DNA of 64,000 bases, taken from positions 310,001-374,000 of the forward strand of contig NZ_WEIC01000002.1 of assembly GCF_009184395.1 (NCBI RefSeq), written 5' to 3'. A program made the translations under genes and the position numbers. The DNA comes from Amylibacter sp. SFDW26. Lineage in GTDB: Bacteria; Pseudomonadota; Alphaproteobacteria; Rhodobacterales; Rhodobacteraceae. The notes beneath the pieces were generated by a model. It was given only the letters and a program-made list of their open reading frames with translations. It was not told the DNA's origin and did no database searches. Shown one piece after another: positions 16,150 to 24,943 of this stretch; the stretch's first letter is position 1; every line of letters starts with the position of its first letter.

Positions 16150-17852
16150 TATCTAACAACATAGGGTCGGTTCACTGCTTTTTCGGCCTCTTTTGAGGCA
16201 CGCTTCTTTTTCTTACTTGGCTTATACGATAACCGTACACCATTTTTATTCAATTTGCGAACCACTGTATCTAACTTCGAGATATCGGCAAGTTCTGGGA
16301 TTTCAATAGGACCGTTAGCTATTTGTGGATCAAGCGTTTTAAGAGCAGATTGTAAAATCACGCCTGGTGTATTCAATGCATCCTCAAGTGAGAAAATTGT
16401 ATAATTGCCTGGGTTGAATTTTTCCAACAACTTAAGAAATTCTTTCTCTCTTGCCTGAAGCACCTGTGCGTTCATTAGCTTGCCTCTAAATTTCATATGG
16501 CTGCTCGCAACATCTAATAACCAAGCTTCCTTAATCACTGTTATATGTGCATGCTTATCTCTTGCTAAAACGGGTGCAATTTTCTGCACGTCTGACATAT
16601 CAAACTGAAAAGCAAGCAGGGGACTGTTTCTTTCGCTCCACATAAAATTACATAAAAAACTGCGTGGATTGGCATCCCTTAACTTAGCGTTCGCCAGCAA
16701 GTTCCCTTTCATCAGCCCCATTTTCTTTCGAAACGTAAATTTGCGCCGCGCAAAAATATTACTGAAAACATTCAGGCCCTTATCGTCATGTGCCCATAAC
16801 TGAAAATCTTTGAATAAAGATTTATAGCCCACCAAAACCCCAAAATTGCGCGTCGTAACACCTGAAAGTTTCCCGTGATCAGTTGGATAACGACCCTGTA
16901 AGAATCGCCCCTCTCCACCTGAAATACATTGCTGGTTTGCTCTTGCAAATTTTTCGTTAAAAACGTCCTCATCTGCTTTAGACAAAGGATGATTTTTGCG
17001 GTCATCAGAAAGCAGCTCACGGTATAATTTTACAGCACCAGGCCAAACTTTTCGAATGAAAAATGCATTCACTTTTGGCAACTCATCCAGATGATCATCA
17101 TAGAAAAGAAATGGTTTGCCTTCTGCATCAAAGGCAACAAAGGTCAAAGATATCGGCTTTATATGATCTGAATGATTTTGCGCTAAAGATTGGAAATACG
17201 ACTCGTCAGGTATCCAGCTTTTAGAGAAATACTGATCATTTTTTTTACGGTTTGGGTCTTCTATTATTTTCCTAAGAGTCTTTGCTGTTAAACACCACCA
17301 TTGCGACCCCATATGTGGGGAGATGTTTTCTGGTACTGTACGCTTGATTTTAAAAAAACGCTGCAAGTCCACAAGGCGATCAAAAACATACCTACTTTTT
17401 CGCCAAGAAACAGGGAAAAACAGCGTGAACCGTTCAGAATCCAAACCACCTTTTACCCATTTTTTATCCTCTAATGAAAAAGACTCGATAAAATCGATCC
17501 CCTTATGACGCTCCAAAAAAGCCTTAAGTTGACCCAATGGGCGCACTGGTAAACATGATCCACTTATCAAGCATACATTTGTTACATCTGGGTGTGCTTT
17601 AAACAGGGCTTCAGCAGCATTCAATGTGGCCTTAACTATTGAAAATTGCCCCCAGCCACATCTTTCCTGCTTAGAAAAAACAACATCATCCAAGTGATTC
17701 ACGGAGGAAATCAATGCATCAACTTTTGATTTATCTGCCGTTTGATCCACATGCAAACTGACCGGGCAACCATTTTTCGCCAAAAACCGCACCAGTTGTG
17801 TTGTTCTGTGCAAATCTTGATGCGCTAATATGATAAAACCTAACTTCATCAT
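16149..17852 (-). CDS. GT14-like glycosyltransferase with long C-terminal region
   Basis: A 567-residue protein. Residues 1 to about 270 resemble the core-2/I-branching GT14 family: LGFIILAHQDLHRTTQLV, VSLHVDQTADKSKV, FSKQERCGWGQFSIVKATL, NVCLISGSCLPVRPL and a long SQWWCLTAKTLRKI...PDESYFQSL section. This is the xylosyl/N-acetylglucosaminyl-transferase pattern. The remaining half is of a kind I associate with DUF5928 in Rhodobacterales, ending in a Lys-rich tail. The family adds beta-1,6-linked sugars. Its start overlaps the upstream gene's stop by 4 bases, and its stop overlaps the sulfotransferase start. Donor and acceptor cannot be told. Confidence 0.82.
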   Translation of the reverse strand: MMKLGFIILAHQDLHRTTQLVRFLAKNGCPVSLHVDQTADKSKVDALISSVNHLDDVVFSKQERCGWGQFSIVKATLNAAEALFKAHPDVTNVCLISGSCLPVRPLGQLKAFLERHKGIDFIESFSLEDKKWVKGGLDSERFTLFFPVSWRKSRYVFDRLVDLQRFFKIKRTVPENISPHMGSQWWCLTAKTLRKIIEDPNRKKNDQYFSKSWIPDESYFQSLAQNHSDHIKPISLTFVAFDAEGKPFLFYDDHLDELPKVNAFFIRKVWPGAVKLYRELLSDDRKNHPLSKADEDVFNEKFARANQQCISGGEGRFLQGRYPTDHGKLSGVTTRNFGVLVGYKSLFKDFQLWAHDDKGLNVFSNIFARRKFTFRKKMGLMKGNLLANAKLRDANPRSFLCNFMWSERNSPLLAFQFDMSDVQKIAPVLARDKHAHITVIKEAWLLDVASSHMKFRGKLMNAQVLQAREKEFLKLLEKFNPGNYTIFSLEDALNTPGVILQSALKTLDPQIANGPIEIPELADISKLDTVVRKLNKNGVRLSYKPSKKKKRASKEAEKAVNRPYVVR

Positions 17853-18862
17853 GCCCAGTTCCCACGGGACATTAGGCCCAACTCTTCAAGCTGCTGCCAA
17901 TCTTTATATCGCACGGAATGGCGCGTCCACATTTCCTCGTTTATTGACGCATACTCTCTATATTCTCGACTAGCAGCATAATGCTCTTTACGCTCTAATT
18001 CTTCTTCGACCTTACCAGAAAATGTACTTAAAAATTTTGTGTGCATTAGGCACCCACAAATATTTTGACCGCCTTTTCTATCGTAAACAATGTTTAAACG
18101 ACGTGGCAATATACTGTGCGTAGACCCTACAAACACATTTCCTCGTGACCACTTGACCAGCGGTATCTTATTTAAAGAGGGTGCAATCTCTGGTTTATCT
18201 TTAAAGAAAACACGCTGGCGCACACCGCCTTGGATCCATAAGTTCCGGTATTTAATATTACGTTCAGCCGTATAGTTTCCAGAATCAAAAAACGGCGCAG
18301 CACGCATTGGGTTTTTTCCTTCTGCACACTTCGCATCTTCAATTTTACCTTTCGGATACATATCAATCATAAGTGTTCCAAAAGACTCTATATCGTACTG
18401 ATCTAGCCAATCCGTTAGGGCCTTTAAAGGCCGCGTATCACAATGCGGATATACAAAGAATTCATCTACATCGACAACCAGAACCCAATGCCCAACTGCA
18501 TATTTAGACTTAAGTCCATTCAACCAATCAACGCCAAAATTTGCACGTTTATAGCTTTTATCGGTTGTCCAAAGCGATACATCTGACTCGTTTTCTAAAT
18601 ATTCACGGCCACCATCATCAGAGCCGTTATCGACACAAAAGAAATGATTAACACCAAGGCGGCGGTAATACTCTAGGAAAAACTTCAAACGCGGTTTTTC
18701 ATTTCGAAATGTTGTGAAAAGGAAAATATCATCGGGTTTTGCTTCAAAAGTACGGTCGACAACACATTCTAGGTCCCGTCTTTTACGTAAAGACCGAATG
18801 CGCCTGCGTTTGCGTTCTATGCGCAATTTATATCTGGACCACGCGCCCATATTTAAACCCAT
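17849..18862 (-). CDS. Glycosyltransferase family 2-like protein
   Basis: A 337-residue protein with a very basic N terminus (residues 8-30), then DIFLFTTFRNEKPRLKFFLEYYRRLGVNHFFCVDNGSDDGG and HWVLVVDVDEFFVYP, the pattern of the Glyco_tranf_2_4 group. The DVDEF motif corresponds to the metal- and nucleotide-sugar-binding acidic residues of GT-A enzymes. There is no signal peptide or membrane segment, so it probably acts on the cytoplasmic side. The start could be ATG 18862 or the Met four codons later. It lies 5 bases after the GT4 gene and overlaps the GT14 gene. Confidence 0.82.
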   Translation of the reverse strand: MGLNMGAWSRYKLRIERKRRRIRSLRKRRDLECVVDRTFEAKPDDIFLFTTFRNEKPRLKFFLEYYRRLGVNHFFCVDNGSDDGGREYLENESDVSLWTTDKSYKRANFGVDWLNGLKSKYAVGHWVLVVDVDEFFVYPHCDTRPLKALTDWLDQYDIESFGTLMIDMYPKGKIEDAKCAEGKNPMRAAPFFDSGNYTAERNIKYRNLWIQGGVRQRVFFKDKPEIAPSLNKIPLVKWSRGNVFVGSTHSILPRRLNIVYDRKGGQNICGCLMHTKFLSTFSGKVEEELERKEHYAASREYREYASINEEMWTRHSVRYKDWQQLEELGLMSRGNWA

Positions 18863-18867
18863 ACAAT

Positions 18868-20097
18868 TTACTTAAACTTATATTCACCAAAAACATGGCA
18901 AAAATGTGCACTCCACGTTGGAATGATGAAGTTACTTAAGTTTTTTTCCTCTGATATTGTCCATTTAGAACCTTGTCTCATAATCTCAAGCAGCTTAGCT
19001 ACCCATAATTCAATATTCTCGTAAGGTAACAGATGTGCGTTTTCACCAAGAAGCTCTTTAAAAACGGGGATATCAGAACAAACCACAGGTACTTTCATTG
19101 CCAAAGCTTCCAAAGCAGGCAAACCATATCCTTCTGTAAAGCTTGGAAATAGGAGCGCCCTGGTATTATTTAGCAAGTCACTTAACGCAACATCATCCAA
19201 ATTATTATGCTCTATGATTTTGTGCCCCAAAAGGTGAGAAGCATCCAATCGTTCAAAAAACGACCCATTTTCCCAACCGCGCTTTCCCACAATATGTAGA
19301 ATTGGCATTTCGGCTTCTGAGGTTTGTTGTGAAAGTGCCTCCCAAACATCCAACAAGAGCTTATGGTTTTTGCGCGGCTCTATTGTACCCAATATTGTAA
19401 AATGCGCAGGTATAGGTTTTGCCTTTTTCTTTGCTTTAAAATACGATTCCACCCCCAAAGGCGCGACCACGTATGAAACATTATTTGGCCAATCAGCAAA
19501 ATAGGTTTGCACACGCGACTTCGTATATTCAGAATTACAAATCACTTCATCAGAATGAGCAGCAACCGCCTGCATTTTGCGCAAGAAATCTTGCGGCGTT
19601 TGTGGTCTACAATATTCTGGAAAATCCAAAGGGATCATATCATGAACCATTATGCGAATATCATCACAACCACCCGGCTTTAACGTTGCCAAAAATGGAT
19701 CCGTTAAATTGCTGTGGCCAACATTTGTATAATCAAAACCGTCTGGGAATTTTTCATTTAATATAGTGGATATATTTCTTTCAGCAGACCACTTTGCTTT
19801 CTTGTGTATAAAACTTTGCGCTCTTCTTCGGGGGCGCGACAGCTTTAAGCGCATAACATCTTTAAAACCGATAAAAGTATCCAAGCTATTACCGAAATCT
19901 GCGGCAACAAATCGCTCCATATCAATCGCATCCAACACAAAGCAACCATCAGAAAGCTTCGCAAGAAATACAGCTTCATCAGGAAACACTTTTAGAAAAG
20001 CGCCAATGTAAGCACGCTCAACACGATCTATACCCGTTGGGTGACTAAGACCTACACGCGTAATCGTTCTGGTAATATCCAAAATACGGTACTTCAT
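18868..20097 (-). CDS. Glycosyltransferase family 4 protein
   Basis: A 409-residue GT-B fold enzyme. The N-terminal domain opens YRILDITRTITRVGLSHPTGIDRVERAY, the head common in mannosyltransferase-like GT4 proteins. The C-terminal domain has FTILGTIEPRKNHKLLLDVWE near residue 230 and the donor-binding FPSFTEGYGLPALEALAMKVPVVCSDIPVFKEL near residue 320, including the retaining GT4 E-x7-E motif. It would add a hexose to a growing surface glycan from a nucleotide sugar. It lies 39 bases downstream of galU in the same operon. Confidence 0.88.
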   Translation of the reverse strand: MKYRILDITRTITRVGLSHPTGIDRVERAYIGAFLKVFPDEAVFLAKLSDGCFVLDAIDMERFVAADFGNSLDTFIGFKDVMRLKLSRPRRRAQSFIHKKAKWSAERNISTILNEKFPDGFDYTNVGHSNLTDPFLATLKPGGCDDIRIMVHDMIPLDFPEYCRPQTPQDFLRKMQAVAAHSDEVICNSEYTKSRVQTYFADWPNNVSYVVAPLGVESYFKAKKKAKPIPAHFTILGTIEPRKNHKLLLDVWEALSQQTSEAEMPILHIVGKRGWENGSFFERLDASHLLGHKIIEHNNLDDVALSDLLNNTRALLFPSFTEGYGLPALEALAMKVPVVCSDIPVFKELLGENAHLLPYENIELWVAKLLEIMRQGSKWTISEEKNLSNFIIPTWSAHFCHVFGEYKFK

Positions 20098-20136
20098 GTT
20101 ACAGAAATACCGTTAATGGGTTTGTAATGATACTGG

Positions 20137-21030
20137 CTATTGTGCAGCCTTTTGCATTGCTACGGTATCAATCATAAAGTCCATCAAATCATCGCGCAAC
20201 TCTGGACGGTCTAAGGCAAATGCAATCGTTGCTTGTAAGAAGCCAGATTTTGAGCCGCAATCATAGCGCTGGCCATCAAAACGATACCCATAAACGTCTG
20301 AGCCGTTTTCAATTTCCATTGCAATCGCATCTGTTAATTGGATTTCGCCACCTGCACCTTTTTTTAATGTTGATACATTCCTTAAAACATCTGGTGTCAA
20401 AATATATCTACCGATCACAGCTAAATTAGATGGCGCGTCTTCTGGCTCTGGTTTTTCCACCATACCGTTGATTTTCAACAACGATCCCATATCTTCGGCA
20501 ACATCTAACAGACCATAGGCCGATGCTTTACTTTCAGGCACTTCCATGGCCGCAACCATGCAGCCGCCTGTATCTTCATATGCTTCAACCATCTGTTTTA
20601 AGCATGGCTTTTCAGCAGCAATAACATCGTCAGGCAAAATAACGGCAAACGGCTCATTCGCAATCAAACGACGTGCGCACCATACAGCGTGCCCCAAACC
20701 CAACGCTTCGCGCTGACGAACATAAGCAATTTCACCACTATCCATCGTAGATTGTTTAAGTTCTGCTAAAAGATCAGTTTTTTTCTTCTTACGCAAAGAT
20801 TGCTCCAATTGAGGAGCCCCATCAAAATAATCTTCCAATGCGCCTTTACCCCGAGAGGTAACAAAAATAAATTCTTTAATCCCAGCTTCACGCGCTTCAT
20901 CAATTGCATATTGAATTAATGGACGATCAACCAATGACAAAATTTCTTTGGGAATTGATTTTGTCGCTGGTAAGAATCGAGTTCCCAATCCAGCCACTGG
21001 GAAAATCGCTTTGGTTACTTTTCTGCGCAT
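20137..21030 (-). CDS. galU: UTP-glucose-1-phosphate uridylyltransferase
   Basis: GalU makes UDP-glucose from UTP and glucose-1-phosphate, feeding surface glycan synthesis. The 297-residue product opens RRKVTKAIFPVAGLGTRFLPATKSIPKE, the nucleotide-binding signature. It also contains EEILSLVDRPLIQYAIDEA-like and LGLGHAVWCAR segments and a C-terminal DGQRYDCGSKSGFLQAT sugar-binding motif. Length is normal. It is third gene of the minus-strand glycan operon, 25 bases after the GT2 gene. Some family members act as dTDP- or CDP-sugar synthases, but this pattern is that of GalU. Confidence 0.95.
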   Translation of the reverse strand: MRRKVTKAIFPVAGLGTRFLPATKSIPKEILSLVDRPLIQYAIDEAREAGIKEFIFVTSRGKGALEDYFDGAPQLEQSLRKKKKTDLLAELKQSTMDSGEIAYVRQREALGLGHAVWCARRLIANEPFAVILPDDVIAAEKPCLKQMVEAYEDTGGCMVAAMEVPESKASAYGLLDVAEDMGSLLKINGMVEKPEPEDAPSNLAVIGRYILTPDVLRNVSTLKKGAGGEIQLTDAIAMEIENGSDVYGYRFDGQRYDCGSKSGFLQATIAFALDRPELRDDLMDFMIDTVAMQKAAQ

Positions 21031-21055
21031 TTCAGCCTACCTCTATTTTTTACTT

Positions 21056-22354
21056 TTATGCTTCTTTTGTATTATTTCTTGTTATTTTTGTGACCTTTAA
21101 TACTCTTTTAAACCGAAAAAAACTAATTTTTTCTATCTTTCTAAATTTTTTAAGGAATAAAATTTCACTTAGGCCACGGGAAAATATCCTGTTAAATTTG
21201 AAAATTGATTGAGCCCTGTCAGATTTTCCAAACAAACCTCCAGTTTGTACCCAAAACCCTCTTTCATCAAAAAACCTGTGGTGAAATAGCGCCGTAAAGC
21301 TCCAATACAATAAAGTACATGGAATGCCTTTTGAGGCCAAATCCATTGCACATTGAATCATCTGTTTTTTGGAAATATGACTTCCTACAAATGCTTCCCC
21401 TCTTAAGTCATTGTCCCACTCATTAACAAATTCAAGGAATTCATCATTCGTATGTCTAATCTCTTTTTGATCATTACAAACCAAACGTTTTTGACCTTCT
21501 GTAAAACCCATTCGCAACGTTCTTAGTAGTACCTTAATATCTTTGGGCTCTATCAACCCATCTACCAAAAGTTTTAACAGCCTTTTGCGCTGCTCTGCTT
21601 CAAAGGTCTTATAAACACTTTCAGGATTGTAATCGTTAACATGCTTCTTACAATAGTGTGCCTTGCTTTTTCCTTCAGCAAACAAGCTTTTAGGAACGCG
21701 GTTCACAGTACGCCGATCACTTTCTTCAAACCCATGCTGAACTTCTGCTTTTGGCACAATAGCTGTTTGCCAACCTGCCTGTGATGCACGTACGCAAACA
21801 TCCGTTTCATCAAGATAAAACTGGAACTCTTCGTCAAACCCCCCCAGTGCAACCAACATGCTTTTACGAAACATGCAATTTGTTCCCTGAACCTTGGGGG
21901 CATGACCCTTGTCAGCTTGCACAACACTAAAATCAGCATCCGTCCCTAATTCCAAAGGTTTGTCGTTCCCAAAACAATCAACCTGCTGTGCCTTCCATTG
22001 AAAATCTATACCGTTGCGCCCACGCACAAACCCACCAGCAACACCAATTTTTTGGTCATCAAATGGTGTTATTAACATTTCTAACCATGTCGGCTCGGGC
22101 ACAGCATCATCATCACAAAAAGCAATCAAATCACCTGCTGCAGCTTCAATACCCAAATTGCGAGCGGCAGATATATTTGGCTCATCAAAGTGAACATATT
22201 TAACACGCTCGATATCGAAGTCATGCGTATTACACACAACGATGACTTCGAAATTTTTATAAAACTGAAACCTAAGAGATGTCAGTAGTCGCGCAAGCCC
22301 ATCGGGACGATCCCGGCTAACGACTACAACACTTATCTTCGGTTCATACATCAA
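21056..22354 (-). CDS. Glycosyltransferase family 2 protein
   Basis: A 432-residue GT-A enzyme. ISVVVVSRDRPDGLARLLTSL opens the domain. ISAARNLGIEAAAGDLIAFCDDDAVPEP carries the DDD donor/metal motif near residue 80, and FDEEFQFYLDETDVCVRASQAGW near residue 178 is the acceptor-side ED-like motif. A C-terminal region of about 200 residues ends in a Phe/Lys/Arg-rich tail and is not recognised; it could be membrane-associated. Its start overlaps the cysQ stop by 4 bases (ATGA). The sugar transferred is unknown. Confidence 0.87.
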   Translation of the reverse strand: MMYEPKISVVVVSRDRPDGLARLLTSLRFQFYKNFEVIVVCNTHDFDIERVKYVHFDEPNISAARNLGIEAAAGDLIAFCDDDAVPEPTWLEMLITPFDDQKIGVAGGFVRGRNGIDFQWKAQQVDCFGNDKPLELGTDADFSVVQADKGHAPKVQGTNCMFRKSMLVALGGFDEEFQFYLDETDVCVRASQAGWQTAIVPKAEVQHGFEESDRRTVNRVPKSLFAEGKSKAHYCKKHVNDYNPESVYKTFEAEQRKRLLKLLVDGLIEPKDIKVLLRTLRMGFTEGQKRLVCNDQKEIRHTNDEFLEFVNEWDNDLRGEAFVGSHISKKQMIQCAMDLASKGIPCTLLYWSFTALFHHRFFDERGFWVQTGGLFGKSDRAQSIFKFNRIFSRGLSEILFLKKFRKIEKISFFRFKRVLKVTKITRNNTKEA

Positions 22355-23157
22355 GCATTCTGCAAATCAATTCCAGGGGCATATGCAATGAAAAACGGGT
22401 TTTCAAAGATGTTCTTACCATAAGATAGTGGTTCGTGATTATCAAACCGAACAACCTTGCCGCCTGCACCTTGCAAGACTGCCTGACCTGCAGCTGTGTC
22501 CCATTCCATAGTGCGGCCCAACCGAGGATATATATCTGCCTCTCCAGTGGCGACCAAACAGAACTTCAAAGACGACCCCGCGCTGCGCATATCCTCAACA
22601 CTATATTTATTGATGTAATCATCCGTTGCCTGATCGCGATGTGATTTTGATGCAACAACTATCAGCTTATCCTGATCTGGAGCGCTCACTTTAATTGGAT
22701 TGCGCGCACCAACAACATCATCGGAAAACGGCCCTACTTCTTCGTATGACACACCGTTTTCATCAGTAATAAATAAACGCTCGCGCGCTGGCGCATAAAC
22801 AACACCAAGTGTTGGCATACCATCTTCAACATAAGCAATATTAACTGTAAAATCCCCACGTTTATGGATAAATTCTTTTGTTCCATCCAAAGGATCAACA
22901 ATCAAAAATGTATCTGCCGAATTAACATGTGTTTCGCTTTGCTCTTCCGTGACAATCATTGTGTTTGGAAAAGATTTAGACAGGCCATCAAAAATAATTT
23001 GATCGGCTGTTTCATCCGCAATGGTTACTGGGCTTTCATCAGATTTCGTCTTCACCTCGAAATCATCAGCATTATAAATCTCCATAATTGCACGACCTGC
23101 CATCAAGGCAAGTTGGCGCATTTCGAAGCATAGTAAAGATTTATCAATTTTAGACAT
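22351..23157 (-). CDS. cysQ: 3'(2'),5'-bisphosphate nucleotidase CysQ
   Basis: CysQ hydrolyses 3'-phosphoadenosine 5'-phosphate (PAP), the toxic by-product of PAPS-dependent sulfation and sulfate reduction. The 268-residue product has the inositol-phosphatase fold signatures: SDESPVTIADETAD (residues 39-52), IVTEEQSE with the metal-binding glutamates, DPLDGTKEFI (about residues 87-96), and MEWDTAAGQAVL near residue 215. As first gene of the operon that ends with a sulfotransferase, it fits a role in clearing PAP released by glycan sulfation; that coupling is inference. Confidence 0.93.
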   Translation of the reverse strand: MSKIDKSLLCFEMRQLALMAGRAIMEIYNADDFEVKTKSDESPVTIADETADQIIFDGLSKSFPNTMIVTEEQSETHVNSADTFLIVDPLDGTKEFIHKRGDFTVNIAYVEDGMPTLGVVYAPARERLFITDENGVSYEEVGPFSDDVVGARNPIKVSAPDQDKLIVVASKSHRDQATDDYINKYSVEDMRSAGSSLKFCLVATGEADIYPRLGRTMEWDTAAGQAVLQGAGGKVVRFDNHEPLSYGKNIFENPFFIAYAPGIDLQNA

Positions 23158-23284
23158 TTATGAAAACTTTCAAGTAATATTAGCATTTCTTGCTTCATAA
23201 CAATATTCATTCTAGTATCAAACGATAAAAGAAGAAGAAAACAAAGGGCAATGTACCCTTTCAGCAAATGCAGGTTACGATACA

Positions 23285-24088
23285 ATGTCGAAAACACTCC
23301 GCGGGACGTTACGATTTCTTTCGTTACTCTATCACTCTATTGTAAATGATATAAAAAAATCAGATGGAAACGCTTTGCGTGGGCTCTTTATGGAGATCAT
23401 GCAGATTATGGTAATGTTGGTAATCTTTTATGCCATGATAAGTATTCTTAACCTGCGTGGCGCCGCTGTTAGGGGGAATTTTATTCTCTTCCTAATGACA
23501 GGTATTTTCCTCTTTATGACTCACATTAAAGCAGTCGGAAAAATTGCTGGCTCAGGCAATGCAACCAACCCAATGCTGAAACACGCACCAGTTTCAACTT
23601 TACTGCTCATTATTTCGGCCGCTTTTTCAGCGCTGTATATACAATTTCTTGCTATGGGTGTTATTCTGTTAATTGCACATGTTCTAATTGAGCCTATAGT
23701 CTTCTTTGACTTTAAAGGGTTTATGATGTGCTTCTTCATTGCTTGGGGATCTGGTGCCTCTATTGGCCTAGTTTTCTTGGCTTTGATGCCATTTATGCCC
23801 AGAATTATAACAATTATTAAAACAGTATATCAACGTGCGAACATGATATTTAGTGGTAAAATGGTTCTCGCAAACACGATGCCAGGATACATATTGCCAA
23901 TGTTTCTGTGGAACCCTTTATTTCATTCTATTGACCAAGCGCGCGGCTATACCTTTATAAACTACAGTCCCAAAACAACCAATTTAGAATATCCACTTAT
24001 TTTAACATGTGTATTCTTACTACTGGGAATGCTGTTAGAACATTGGGCCCGTAAATACGTTTCTGAAAGCTGGGCAAACAGGCAGTGA
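23285..24088 (+). CDS. ABC-2 type transporter permease, orphan
   Basis: A 267-residue membrane protein with about six hydrophobic segments and a layout like polysaccharide-export permeases of the KpsM/RfbD type: a cytoplasmic N terminus, GNFILFLMTGIFLFM, and near the C terminus LPMFLWNPLFHSIDQARGYTF, the WNP...D.R signature of that group. No matching ATPase lies in the window. It is transcribed divergently from the glycan operon, so export of that glycan or of a related capsule is a reasonable guess only. Its TGA directly abuts the end of alkB. Confidence 0.85.
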   Translation: MSKTLRGTLRFLSLLYHSIVNDIKKSDGNALRGLFMEIMQIMVMLVIFYAMISILNLRGAAVRGNFILFLMTGIFLFMTHIKAVGKIAGSGNATNPMLKHAPVSTLLLIISAAFSALYIQFLAMGVILLIAHVLIEPIVFFDFKGFMMCFFIAWGSGASIGLVFLALMPFMPRIITIIKTVYQRANMIFSGKMVLANTMPGYILPMFLWNPLFHSIDQARGYTFINYSPKTTNLEYPLILTCVFLLLGMLLEHWARKYVSESWANRQ

Positions 24089-24700
24089 TTAATCTACAAC
24101 TCTTAACGTGAGGTTTATACGCCCAGCAGCCTTAAGCAACTGAGAGCTGCCAAACTTGACGCGATCAATCCCATGATATGCAAGCCTGCTTTCGCCCCCC
24201 ATGACTAAAATGTCACCCGAAGATAGCCACACAGATTCTGTTGAGTCGTTTTTCTGAACCCCCCCCATTCGAAATAGGGCATCATCACCCAATGATATGG
24301 ACAACACAGGGTGCGAAAAATCCTTCTCATCTTTATCCTGATGCAACCCCATCTTGGCACCATCTTGATAAAAATTCACCAGACAGCATTCTGGCCTTGG
24401 ACTATCTGGGCACAATTCATTCCAAATCTTCAAAATAGTCAGTGGAATTTCAGGCCATTCGACCCCATTAGGGTGCTGCGTAGAATATCGGTATCCTGTC
24501 TTATCTGAGTACCATCCATATTTACCCGCCGATGTCATTTTAACAGACATTGGCTTTCCCCATGGCGTCATTGGTGAAAAGAGCGGCGCCTTACCAACAA
24601 TACTGCGCACATCCCCAAGCAGGCTGTGTTGGGCGCTTTTATCTAAATACCCTTTATAAACCTTACATCCCTTCAGATTAAGAGGCGTGATTTCTGCCAT
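24089..24700 (-). CDS. alkB: Alpha-ketoglutarate-dependent dioxygenase AlkB
   Basis: AlkB removes methyl groups from alkylated bases in nucleic acids, using Fe(II), oxygen and 2-oxoglutarate. The 203-residue product has the metal ligands in GLHQDKDEKDF (HxD) and the distal His in AYHGIDRV, and the 2-oxoglutarate-binding arginines in RINLTLRVVD at the C terminus. YQDGAKMGLHQDKDE and PVLSISLGDDALFRMGG are family hallmarks. It is a stand-alone gene, tail to tail with the ABC permease. Confidence 0.94.
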   Translation of the reverse strand: MAEITPLNLKGCKVYKGYLDKSAQHSLLGDVRSIVGKAPLFSPMTPWGKPMSVKMTSAGKYGWYSDKTGYRYSTQHPNGVEWPEIPLTILKIWNELCPDSPRPECCLVNFYQDGAKMGLHQDKDEKDFSHPVLSISLGDDALFRMGGVQKNDSTESVWLSSGDILVMGGESRLAYHGIDRVKFGSSQLLKAAGRINLTLRVVD

Positions 24701-24731
24701 TATCGACCTTTAGACTTACTAAAAATTAGCA

Positions 24732-24756
24732 CTTTAAACCTAACACTTTTGCCCAT
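24732..24756 (+). promoter_or_regulatory. Candidate heat-shock sigma (RpoH) promoter of dnaK
   Basis: CTTTAA at 24732-24737 and GCCCAT at 24751-24756 are separated by 13 bases. This is near the sigma-32 consensus CTTGAA, then CCCCAT, with one mismatch in each box. It lies about 190 bases before the dnaK start. The match is by eye and may be fortuitous in this A/T-rich gap. Confidence 0.4.
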
Positions 24757-24814
24757 GATGAATATAGCTCAAATACCGTAACAACAATTTGTGAAAAAAC
24801 TTAGCATTAGAGTG

Positions 24815-24843
24815 TTGATGTTGTACACATCGAGACATATATA
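24815..24843 (+). promoter_or_regulatory. Candidate housekeeping promoter of dnaK
   Basis: TTGATG at 24815-24820 and TATATA at 24838-24843 have a 17-base spacer, giving a start about 95 bases before the dnaK ATG. It is a second possible start besides the RpoH-like site at 24732. Confidence 0.4.
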
Positions 24844-24943
24844 CATCGCGTACTTAAAGAGCCAAACACTGGTTTCTTTTGGGATAAAGATCAGGTGCCG
24901 CAATCGGGCCTGGGCTTAATAATCGCCGAGAAAGGAAAACGAA

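Noticed and set aside
24726-24752. Possible CIRCE element upstream of dnaK
   Set aside because: TTAGCACTT matches one arm of CIRCE, but the second arm at the required 9-base spacing (CACTTTTGC) does not match GAGTGCTAA.
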